Shown here piece after piece: positions 1 to 5,336 of a stretch of DNA of 8,378 nucleotides. Source of the stretch: Dehalococcoidia bacterium (lineage in GTDB: Bacteria > Chloroflexota > Dehalococcoidia > SAR202 > UBA11138); the NCBI GenBank assembly GCA_012270665.1, contig JAAXHY010000036.1:1-8378 (forward strand). Reading direction: 5' to 3'. Numbering within the stretch: position 1 is the first letter of the stretch; every line of letters begins with the position of its first letter. The notes below the pieces were generated by a model. It was not told the origin of the DNA and did no database searches. It worked only from the letters and a program-made list of their open reading frames with translations. The position numbers and the translations under genes are program-made.

Positions 1-1344
1 CGCCAGGTCGGGCGGTTCCGTCTCCAGCAGTTCCATCGCCCTGTCGGGATTTCCTGTCCCTCTCACGGAGTATCCGGCGTCCGACAGTATGCTCCGAACG
101 TACCTGAGCATATTTGGATCATCGTCCACGGTCATGATCCGCGCCGGCTCGTCCGACTCGGCTATCGGAGGCGCGGACCTGTCGTCTGCCATGCGGGTCT
201 CGGCATTTGTGGACAGCGGAAGAGTGAACGTGAACCGCGCGCCGCGTCCGGTTCCCTCGCTCTCCGCCCAGATGCGTCCCCCGTGCGCCTCCACTATACC
301 CTTGCAGATGGCGAGTCCGAGCCCGGTGTCGTCGCGCTCGCCGCCGCCTTCTGCCCCCGAGAACTTCCTGAATATGCGCGGAAGCCGGTCGGCGGCTATC
401 CCCGCTCCCTCGTCGGCGACCGAGACGGCGGCGAACAAGCCGTCATCGCTCGGCTCGGCGCTGATCCTGATGGCTGAAGATTCGTCGGAGTGCCTGGACG
501 CGTTGGACAGCAGGTTATTCAGCGTCTGCGCGACGCGCTGGCCGTCCGCCGAGACGGGCGGCATACCCGGCGCGACCTCCATCTCAATCGGGTTCCGCCC
601 GCCCCCGCGCAGGAAGGCGTTCCTCGCATCGTCGAGCAGGTATATGAGGTCAACGGGTTCGGGAGCGACTGAGAACGTCCCCGCTTCTATCCGCGTCATG
701 TCCAGCAGGCTGCTGATGAGGTCGCGCATAAGGTCGGCCTGTCGCTCGATTATCCTGAAGAACTGGCGGCTTTCGGCGACGTCGAACGGCGCCGACGCGC
801 CCAGCACAGTCGCGGCCGACCCCTTGATGGCCGCCAGCGGCGCGCGCAATTCATGGCTCACCATGCCCAGGAACTCGCTTCGCATCCTCTCCAGTTCCTC
901 TACGGGCGTCATGTCCTGGATGACCGCGACCGCGGACTCCACCCGCCCGTCTTCGGAGTGGATGGGAGTGGCGTTGATGAGGACTACGACGGTCTCTCCG
1001 TCCGGGCGGACGAACAGAATCTCCTCGGCGCGCACTGTCTCGCCCCCGTTCAATACCCTGGACAGCGGACGCTCCTCGGCGGCATACTCTCGCCCGTCCA
1101 TCCGTCGGTAGATGGTTGTCTCCTGGTAACTATCCAGACTGCTGACCAGCGCGGGCGGCATACCGATGATGCGCTCCGCCTCGTCGTTGACCAGCGCGAC
1201 CGCCCTGGTCTCCGCGTCGATGACCAGCATTCCCACCGGCGACTCGCTCACCAGCGCCTCCATGCGCTGCCTGTTGGTCTCAGCGAGTTCCAGACTCCGG
1301 CGCAACTCCGCGTTCTCGCGTCTCAGCCTGTCCAGTTCGTTCAT
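1..1344 (-). CDS. Hybrid PAS sensor histidine kinase with C-terminal receiver domain (3' end cut off)
   Basis: 448 codons are visible, reading from ATG at 1344 to the window edge. Domains in order: an N-terminal coiled coil (about residues 2-28, rich in Leu, Glu and Arg); a PAS domain (about 30-148); a HisKA dimerisation domain with the H-box SHELRAPLAAIKG and phospho-accepting His164; a HATPase_c domain with N-box NNLLSNASRHS (276-286), G1 box DEGAG (311-315) and G2 box GLGLAI (341-346); a linker; and a receiver domain starting near residue 402 with the acidic pocket TVDDDP (405-410). The phospho-accepting Asp of the receiver lies beyond the edge. No membrane segment is visible, so it is probably a cytoplasmic sensor that autophosphorylates on His164 and passes the phosphate to its own receiver or a partner. 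The input is unknown. It is divergent from gene A, with 184 bases between the two starts. The family call is secure; the pathway is not. Confidence 0.95.
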   Translation of the reverse strand, partial: MNELDRLRRENAELRRSLELAETNRQRMEALVSESPVGMLVIDAETRAVALVNDEAERIIGMPPALVSSLDSYQETTIYRRMDGREYAAEERPLSRVLNGGETVRAEEILFVRPDGETVVVLINATPIHSEDGRVESAVAVIQDMTPVEELERMRSEFLGMVSHELRAPLAAIKGSAATVLGASAPFDVAESRQFFRIIERQADLMRDLISSLLDMTRIEAGTFSVAPEPVDLIYLLDDARNAFLRGGGRNPIEMEVAPGMPPVSADGQRVAQTLNNLLSNASRHSDESSAIRISAEPSDDGLFAAVSVADEGAGIAADRLPRIFRKFSGAEGGGERDDTGLGLAICKGIVEAHGGRIWAESEGTGRGARFTFTLPLSTNAETRMADDRSAPPIAESDEPARIMTVDDDPNMLRYVRSILSDAGYSVRGTGNPDRAMELLETEPPDLA

Positions 1345-1431
1345 TGGGCATTCTCCGGACCGTCCGCATCCTCTCGGTCTGGATTCTACTACAAGACGCC
1401 GAAAACCGCTCACAGAGGGCAGAATGCCCAA

Positions 1432-1473
1432 ATCCATACAGAATCGTTACACGAAACCCCTCGATCCATACAG
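1432..1473 (+). promoter_or_regulatory. Pair of ATCCATACAG direct repeats (possible operator sites)
   Basis: ATCCATACAG occurs at 1432-1441 and 1464-1473, starts 32 bases apart, which is about three helical turns. A third, inverted site (CCATACAA on the minus strand, 1497-1490) follows. The spacing and position between two divergent genes fit protein binding sites. No regulator is identified. In the duplicated copy the first site is intact, the second is changed to CTATACAG, and the inverted one becomes exact CCATACAG. Confidence 0.4.
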
Positions 1474-1488
1474 GAAAAATACACGCGC

Positions 1489-1512
1489 CTTGTATGGTGG
1501 ATGTATCACAAG
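1489..1512. promoter_or_regulatory. Imperfect dyad / shared 16-base motif upstream of gene A
   Basis: CTTGT (1489-1493) and ACAAG (1508-1512) form an inverted repeat around a 14-base centre. On the minus strand, 1506-1491 reads ATACATCCACCATACA. The same motif with two transitions (ATACGTCCACCATATA) lies at 5307-5322 beside a TATAAT box. The site sits just upstream of the ribosome binding site of gene A (AAAGGAGG, 1515-1522). It may be an operator or an mRNA leader hairpin; which one is inference. Confidence 0.4.
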
Positions 1513-1528
1513 CTAAAGGAGGCGCGAA

Positions 1529-2089
1529 GTGATCGGACAGATTAGAAACAAGTTGAAAGTGGTTCGCTACATCGGCATACTGGCGGTCGCCTTAATCGCT
1601 CTGTCGGTTCCCACCGGCGCCGCGTTTGCCAATGACCCACCTTCCGATGAATCGTCGTCGGATGGAGTGTCATATACGAGTCGGGGCAGTTCTGACAACT
1701 TTCTTACGCAATGGTTCACGGGCTGGTTCAGCATAGCAGGTGTCAAGTTCAGCCCATCAGACTGCATACAGTTCCCTAGCGATCCACACGTCGTAAATTA
1801 CGAAAGTGTAACTTCTGCGATACGAGCTTCATGCAGAAATGCTGTGCCAGAGATGTATCATACGGCTACCCTAAAGAAGAGAGAATATTCATCATCCCCC
1901 TGGAGTTTCGCTGCTTCAGGCCAGTTTCGCGGCACGTCGGTTCGACTTGGATCCGCCTTTGCCAACGCTGACTGTGAGAAGATGCGTTACATAGTCGAAG
2001 GATACGGCTGGGTCATTGATGTGGACAATGAGCTCTACTACGCATCAAGCGCAAGCGGGGAAGTGAACAACCCCTGTAACTATTCATAG
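1529..2089 (+). CDS. Gene A: secreted protein of unknown family with four cysteines
   Basis: 186 residues from a GTG start. The start is chosen because AAAGGAGG lies six bases upstream and because the first codons (V/M-I-G-Q) are kept in the duplicated stub at 5067. Residues 1-34 form a classical Sec signal peptide: a basic start with Arg6, Lys8, Lys10 and Arg13, a hydrophobic core at about 15-28, and a likely cut after AFA (residue 34). The mature part is about 152 residues and begins with a Ser/Asp-rich stretch (38-58). It has Cys at 79, 102, 149 and 183, an even number that would suit two disulfides outside the cytoplasm. No catalytic motif is recognised. The stop is 15 bases before the ATG of gene B, so A and B are probably co-transcribed. 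I do not recognise the family. Base composition is visibly less GC-rich than the kinase. Confidence 0.8.
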   Translation: MIGQIRNKLKVVRYIGILAVALIALSVPTGAAFANDPPSDESSSDGVSYTSRGSSDNFLTQWFTGWFSIAGVKFSPSDCIQFPSDPHVVNYESVTSAIRASCRNAVPEMYHTATLKKREYSSSPWSFAASGQFRGTSVRLGSAFANADCEKMRYIVEGYGWVIDVDNELYYASSASGEVNNPCNYS

Positions 2090-2094
2090 AGTGG

Positions 2095-3055
2095 AGGTTT
2101 GAGAATGAGCTTCAGTCTTACGCCAAATCGAGCCGCCGCCTCTTGCCTGATAGTGGCTCTCTCAGTCCTTGTCTCTTTTTCCTGCGCTTCCCCTACGCTG
2201 CAAGAAGGAGAAGCGGAAGAGGAAGTGTGCGAGCGCAGGGGCTGGGAGGGGCCGGATGACGAGTGGAATCAATATCCGACCAGTTGGTCAACTACTGAAC
2301 CTGAGGATACGATCCTAGAGCCGCCGGTAGCCCAGATGACGGTCGTGGATGGAGAAGGCGAGGCTTTCGTCGAGGGGTATCGGTTCCAAACCGAGTGGAC
2401 TCACAAGTACGGCAGTTGGGATGAACTACCCACGGCTTACCTATGGCCGGATTCGGAAGTCGGCAAGCGTCCTTGTAATTTCCGGATCATGACGGACATA
2501 CCTCCCCGGCGTGTCACTATCATCGGCGGGCCGGGCGTGGACCCGTACAGTGGGAAGTTAGTGAGTGGGCTTACGTATGAGTGTGGACGCGGGGGAGACA
2601 GGCCTTGCGCGCACCTCAGCGATAATGGATTCGTAGAGGTCTATCCAATACCCGAAGCTATTCTGGATAGCCCTTACTTGATAATTCAAGGTCACTGGTG
2701 GGTTCATCCGAAAGACAGGATCGAGCCCGCTCATGCGCATTTACTAGCGGCTTGGCTGTTCAACTTCTCCGAGGAGTGAGGACGGCGCTGGGCGGCGTCC
2801 AGGACACAGTGGGACATCATCTACAGGATCAAGTCCGGGGAGGAGTTGAGGACACCATGTCCCTAGATCCGACAGACGCATTCAGACAGTTAATGTCTGA
2901 ACCCTTCATACAAGTCTCGTTGGGTGAACGAGAGGCTTCAATCCATACAGGTCCGACCCAAGAGTGGTTGTGGATGCTCTACACCACCCCGGATGGTCGG
3001 GATATTAGCCGAATCCGAAGCGCCGACCCCTGCGAGTACGCTTCCGAATACATCG
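2095..3055 (+). repeat. First copy of ~960-base direct repeat (gene B + start of gene C)
   Basis: This stretch is repeated in the same orientation at 3840-4803. The first 111 bases (2095-2205 against 3840-3950) are identical. The middle, coding for the mature part of B, is clearly diverged. From about 2774 to 3055 similarity is again very high. The copies differ by one codon in length. Confidence 0.93.
2105..2779 (+). CDS. Gene B: exported, probably lipid-anchored protein of unknown family
   Basis: 224 residues. ATG 2105 is chosen over the in-frame TTG at 2099 because GGAGG (2093-2097) stands seven bases before the ATG and only one before the TTG. Residues 1-27 look like a signal peptide: Arg9, a hydrophobic core at about 13-25, then SFSC ending at Cys27. 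This resembles a lipobox but lacks the usual Leu at -3, so anchoring is uncertain and ordinary Sec cleavage nearby is possible. The mature protein is acidic at first (31-47) and rich in Trp, Pro and Tyr. Cys42, Cys124, Cys160 and Cys168 are all conserved in B', which suggests structural disulfides. Conserved blocks include WPDSEVGKRPC, ECGRGGDRPCAH and WWVHPKDRIE. No enzymatic motif is recognised. It lies between A and C in one apparent operon. The paralogue B' at 3850 shares roughly three quarters of the residues. Confidence 0.82.
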   Translation: MSFSLTPNRAAASCLIVALSVLVSFSCASPTLQEGEAEEEVCERRGWEGPDDEWNQYPTSWSTTEPEDTILEPPVAQMTVVDGEGEAFVEGYRFQTEWTHKYGSWDELPTAYLWPDSEVGKRPCNFRIMTDIPPRRVTIIGGPGVDPYSGKLVSGLTYECGRGGDRPCAHLSDNGFVEVYPIPEAILDSPYLIIQGHWWVHPKDRIEPAHAHLLAAWLFNFSEE

Positions 3056-3330
3056 GTGGAGCGCGCTACATCGCAGGCCATATGCCCGACAAGGCCGAGG
3101 AAGTAGAAATAGAGGGAACTGAACTGGCTGCGTCCGCAACAGGGCATGGGATGTGGGTCACGATCATCCCCTCGGCGGACGCCGCCAGTGTGCGATTTCT
3201 GGATGCGGACAGGAACGTTGTCCTGGAATGCGCCGTCGAAATAGCTCACCCACGTACTTCGAGGTGGTTCGACAGGATTCTCAAGCTCTTTCGACGGACA
3301 CCACGTGGCAGGCACACTTTCCGAGGGTGA
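2857..3330 (+). CDS. Gene C: small soluble protein of unknown function
   Basis: 157 residues from ATG 2857, preceded by GGGGAGGAG (2837-2845) and GAGG (2848-2851). A GTG at 2776, overlapping the stop of B as GTGA, could instead add 27 residues, so the start is not settled. No signal peptide or membrane helix is seen. The N-terminal part contains a Trp-rich segment (TQEWLWMLYTTPDGRD). The middle ends in VTIIPSADAASVRFLDADRN, which reads like beta-strand sequence. The C-terminus is strongly basic and amphipathic (RWFDRILKLFRR). The last residues run into the kinase PAS remnant (3323-3394), so the natural C-terminus may have been replaced by recombination. It is third in the A-B-C operon. A cytoplasmic partner of the exported A and B is possible but only inferred. 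The family is not recognised. Confidence 0.68.
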   Translation: MSLDPTDAFRQLMSEPFIQVSLGEREASIHTGPTQEWLWMLYTTPDGRDISRIRSADPCEYASEYIGGARYIAGHMPDKAEEVEIEGTELAASATGHGMWVTIIPSADAASVRFLDADRNVVLECAVEIAHPRTSRWFDRILKLFRRTPRGRHTFRG

Positions 3331-3394
3331 TCTCGTGATAACGGTCGAGGCTGCTGGCCGGCGTGGGCGGCATACCGATGATGCGCTCCGCCTC
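3323..3394 (-). pseudogene. Remnant of a kinase PAS domain
   Basis: These 72 bases match 1111-1182 of the kinase gene at 60 of 72 positions by my count, and the last 31 are identical. Read on the minus strand they encode EAERIIGMPP...SSLD.Y.E.T, matching kinase residues 55-78 in frame. Nothing kinase-like continues on either side. The fragment is older or more diverged than the 4803-4883 fragment, so it came from a separate event or a different paralogue. Its left end overlaps the stop codon of gene C. Confidence 0.85.
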
Positions 3395-3455
3395 ACGGAG
3401 ATGGTACGTATGAATGGGAGTAGATCTATCAACAGCAGTAGCAGGAGGTTTTGAT

Positions 3456-3668
3456 ATGGCGACAGTTCTCATACTCCTGATCTTCGGGTTGCCTGCTATA
3501 GCACTGTCTGGCATTGGGACATGGGCGATTCGTGGGGAATCCGCTGGCATAGTTCGAGGGATCGGATATCTTCTCATCGCAATAGGTGTCATCCTAGCGG
3601 CAACCACAATCGTGATTATGTTGCTAGCAGGATTGACAACCACGGGTAGCGAGAACGAAGTACTCTGA
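3456..3668 (+). CDS. Small two-helix membrane protein, unknown function
   Basis: 70 residues. ATG 3456 is chosen because AGGAGG (3443-3448) is seven bases upstream; an in-frame ATG at 3414 has no comparable site. There are two predicted membrane helices, about residues 2-22 (TVLILLIFGLPAIALSGIG) and 33-57 (GIGYLLIAIGVILAATTIV). A short positively charged loop (Arg26, Arg34) joins them, and a polar tail (TTTGSENEVL) follows. Both ends are probably on the same side of the membrane; the basic loop suggests the loop faces the cytoplasm. It lies alone between the kinase remnant and the large stem-loop, and has no counterpart in the first A-B-C unit. No family is recognised. A holin-like or regulatory micro-protein is possible, but nothing supports one over the other. 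Confidence 0.65.
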   Translation: MATVLILLIFGLPAIALSGIGTWAIRGESAGIVRGIGYLLIAIGVILAATTIVIMLLAGLTTTGSENEVL

Positions 3669-3695
3669 GACGGAGTGGACATTCGTATTTCAATA

Positions 3696-3747
3696 ATGTG
3701 CCTAGGTGAATCCTATCCTAACATCGAAGGATAATACCTAGGCACAT
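3696..3747. repeat. Long two-part stem-loop (12-bp arms plus inner 6-bp stem)
   Basis: ATGTGCCTAGGT (3696-3707) is perfectly complementary in reverse to ACCTAGGCACAT (3736-3747). Inside, TATCCT (3714-3719) pairs with AGGATA (3728-3733). Each outer arm contains the palindrome CCTAGG. A direct repeat, ACATCGAAGG, lies at 3721-3730 and again at 3758-3767. The position after the small membrane gene fits a terminator, but there is no run of T directly after the stem. It could also be a small mobile-type inverted repeat or an operator. Confidence 0.6.
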
Positions 3748-3849
3748 ATTTATCTCTACATCGAAGGTCATTTCAGGTTCTCCGTCACACAAATTGGTTG
3801 CATCAACAATCAATATCCAGGCATCACCAAGACTCAGTGAGGTTTGAGA

Positions 3850-4527
3850 ATGAGCTTCAGTCTTACGCCAAATCGAGCCGCCGCCTCTTGCCTGATAGTG
3901 GCTCTCTCAGTCCTTGTCTCTTTTTCCTGCGCTTCCCCTACGCTGCAAGAGGGAGAAGCGGGAGAGGAAGTGTGCGAGCACAGGGGCTGGGAGGGGCCGA
4001 ATGACGAGTGGCATCAGTATGCGGTGAGTTCGCCATACATTGAACCGGATGAGACGCTTCTGGAGCCTCCAGTGACTCAAATGTTGGTCGTGGACGGAGA
4101 AGGCGTGGCTTTCGTCGAGGGATATCGTTTCGAAACCGATTGGACTCACAAGCACGGCAGTTGGGAAGAAATACCCACGACTCTACAATGGCCGGATTCG
4201 GAAGTCGGCAAGCGCCCCTGTCACTTCCGAATTCTAGCGGACATACCTCCCCGGGGTGTCACTCTCGGCGCGGCGCCCAGTATAGACCCGGACAGCGGGA
4301 AGATGGTGGATGGGTTTACATATGAATGCGGGCGCGGTGGAGACAGGCCTTGCGCGCACCTCGACGATGATGGATTCGTAGAGGTCTATCCAATACCCGA
4401 AGCTATTCTGGACAGCCCTTACTTGACAATCCAGGGCCTCTGGTGGGTTCATCCGAAAGACAGGATCGAGAAGCCTATTCGTGCGTGGATGATGGCAGCC
4501 TACCTGTTCAACTTCTCGGAGGAGTGA
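3850..4527 (+). CDS. Gene B': diverged paralogue of gene B
   Basis: 225 residues from ATG 3850, with a weaker ribosome binding site (TGAGG, seven bases upstream) than gene B. The first 37 residues, covering the signal peptide and Cys27, are identical to B, as is almost all the DNA there. The mature domain differs at many positions (for example ILADIPPRGVTLGAAPS against IMTDIPPRRVTIIGGPG) and has one extra residue near the C-terminus. The four mature cysteines and the blocks WPDSEVGKRPC, ECGRGGDRPCAH, GFVEVYPIPEAILDSPYL and WWVHPKDRIE are conserved. The frame is intact and conserved sites are kept, so it is probably still functional. It has lost its gene A partner and is followed only by a broken C'. 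It is preceded by the small membrane gene and the stem-loop. Function unknown. Confidence 0.82.
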   Translation: MSFSLTPNRAAASCLIVALSVLVSFSCASPTLQEGEAGEEVCEHRGWEGPNDEWHQYAVSSPYIEPDETLLEPPVTQMLVVDGEGVAFVEGYRFETDWTHKHGSWEEIPTTLQWPDSEVGKRPCHFRILADIPPRGVTLGAAPSIDPDSGKMVDGFTYECGRGGDRPCAHLDDDGFVEVYPIPEAILDSPYLTIQGLWWVHPKDRIEKPIRAWMMAAYLFNFSEE

Positions 4528-4604
4528 GGACTGCGCTGGGCGGCGTCCAGGACGCAGTGGAACATCATCTACAGGACCAAGTCCGGGGAGGAGTTGAGGA
4601 CACC

Positions 4605-4802
4605 GTGTCCCTAGATCCGACAGACGCATTCAGACAGGTAATGTCTGAACCCCTAGTATAAGTCTCGTTGGGTGAACGAGAGGCTTCGATCCATACCGGT
4701 CCGACCCAAGAGTGGTTGTGGATGCTCTACACCATCCCGGACGGTCGGGATATTAGCCGAATCCGAAGCGCCGACCCCTGCGAGTACGCTTCCGAATACA
4801 TC
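4605..4802 (+). pseudogene. Gene C': broken and truncated copy of gene C
   Basis: This matches the first 66 codons of gene C (2857-3054). The start codon is GTG instead of ATG. Codon 19, CAA in gene C, is TAA here (4659-4661), so translation would stop after 18 residues. The copy then ends at 4802, where it meets the kinase fragment. Most other changes are few and recent-looking. It cannot make a C-like protein. Confidence 0.85.
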
Positions 4803-4883
4803 GCGCTGCCTGTTGGTCTCGGCAAGTTCCAGACTCCGGCGCAACTCCGCATTCTCGCGTCTCAGCTTGTCAAGCTCGTTCAT
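4803..4883 (-). pseudogene. Kinase N-terminal fragment (codons 1-27)
   Basis: On the minus strand from ATG 4883 this encodes MNELDKLRRENAELRRSLEL and seven more residues. It equals kinase residues 1-27 with a single Arg6 to Lys change. Of six base differences from the kinase, five are synonymous, so this stretch diverged while coding for a working protein. At 4802 it runs into antisense gene C' sequence. That chimeric frame stays open for a further 50 codons, to 4653, and is unlikely to be a real protein. Confidence 0.88.
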
Positions 4884-5078
4884 TGGGCATCCTCCGGACC
4901 GTCTGCATCCTCTCAGTCTGGATTCTACTACAAGACGCCGAAAACCGCTCACAGAGGGCAGAATGCCCAAATCCATACAGAATCGTTACACGAAACCCCT
5001 CGATCTATACAGGAAAAATACACGCGGTCTGTATGGTGGATGTATCACAGATCGTAGGGGCGCGAAATGATTGGACAG
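4803..5078. repeat. Right copy of 275-base direct repeat
   Basis: This is the counterpart of 1264-1540. The intergenic part is almost unchanged, including ATCCATACAG (4971-4980) and the minus-strand motif ATACATCCACCATACA (5045-5030). The gene A ribosome binding site is degraded from AAAGGAGG to TAGGGG. Confidence 0.93.
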
Positions 5079-5129
5079 AAGGGAGGCCAGCACATGGGAA
5101 CCACCACGATAATATCCTGCCGGAGATAG
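5067..5129 (+). pseudogene. Stub of gene A start
   Basis: ATG-ATT-GGA-CAG here corresponds to GTG-ATC-GGA-CAG of gene A. After these four codons the similarity ends, and the frame reaches TAG at 5127-5129 after 20 codons. There is no signal peptide. With the weakened ribosome binding site this is best read as a dead end left by the duplication. Confidence 0.6.
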
Positions 5130-5300
5130 CGCTCCGTCCATTTCATTCAAGACGTCGAAACCAGCGACCTGCGCCGCCAGGGTTATCTTGGTCTGATCCC
5201 CAACTACTGCGGCGCGAGTTCCTGATGGCAAGATGTTTGTCCAGCGCATCGAGAAGGTAGTCTGCGCTCACGCTGGCAAAGATGAGATTTACCTCCATCT
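5082..5300 (-). pseudogene. Possible frameshifted coding remnant, unrecognised
   Basis: No intact gene covers 5130-5336. On the minus strand two adjacent frames read protein-like. One starts at ATG 5298 with MEVNLIFASVSADYLLDALD. The other continues with GTRAAVVGDQTKITLAAQVA and AGFDVLNEMDGALSPAGYY down to about 5090. A single frameshift near 5225 would join them into about 70 residues. I do not recognise a family and cannot test coding potential, so this is tentative. It may be the remains of the gene that originally stood next to the kinase region. Confidence 0.22.
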
Positions 5301-5324
5301 GATATAATACGTCCACCATATAGA
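5300..5324 (+). promoter_or_regulatory. Extended -10 promoter with overlapping operator-like motif
   Basis: TGATATAAT at 5300-5308 is an extended -10 element, with TATAAT at 5303-5308. No good -35 is visible. It lies about 28 bases before the TTG start at 5337. ATACGTCCACCATATA (5307-5322) overlaps it and matches the motif upstream of the kinase/gene A region (ATACATCCACCATACA, minus strand) at 14 of 16 positions. A further CCATACAG is at 5346-5353, just inside the gene. Confidence 0.45.
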
Positions 5325-5336
5325 GGCAGGAATCCT

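Larger units (their letters stand above)
1264..1540. repeat. Left copy of 275-base direct repeat (kinase 5' end + intergenic + gene A start)
   Basis: This stretch recurs in the same orientation at 4803-5078. I count 13 mismatches over 1264-1510. After that, alignment needs a one-base gap and has more mismatches. It covers codons 1-27 of the kinase, the whole divergent regulatory region, and the ribosome binding site and first four codons of gene A. The two copies flank the A-B-C / B'-C' module. Confidence 0.93.
3840..4803 (+). repeat. Second copy of ~960-base direct repeat (gene B' + broken C')
   Basis: This is the counterpart of 2095-3055. It begins abruptly inside the ribosome binding site of B' (GTGAGG here, GTGGAGG in front of B). 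It ends in gene C at AATACATCG, where the sequence switches within a base or two to the kinase start repeat. Gene A and the 3' two thirds of C are not included. Confidence 0.93.

Noticed and set aside
89..1111. Long plus-strand open frame (340 codons) opposite the kinase
   Set aside because: It is a shadow of the kinase: the minus strand has all HisKA, HATPase and receiver motifs, and the plus-strand product is a Ser/Arg-rich sequence without domain features.
853..1545. Plus-strand open frame of 230 codons across the kinase start and intergenic region
   Set aside because: Antisense to the PAS domain and runs through the regulatory region; no ribosome binding site or recognisable domain.
2780..2866. 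Read-through of gene B past its TGA (about 28 further codons, QWDIIYRIKSGEELR-like)
   Set aside because: An open stretch this short is expected by chance, and the changes between B and B' in this frame do not favour synonymous positions.
4653..4976. Minus-strand frame joining kinase N-terminus to antisense C'
   Set aside because: A by-product of the recombination junction; after residue 27 of the kinase part the sequence is only antisense of a known gene copy.
1490..5040. CRISPR array suggested by repeated CCATACAG/ATCCATACAG
   Set aside because: The repeats are only 8-10 bases, irregularly spaced and partly inverted; there are no spacer-sized regular units and no cas genes.
1264..5078. Insertion sequence or composite transposon
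   Set aside because: The flanking repeats are direct and contain kinase coding and promoter sequence; there is no transposase and no terminal inverted repeat at the ends.
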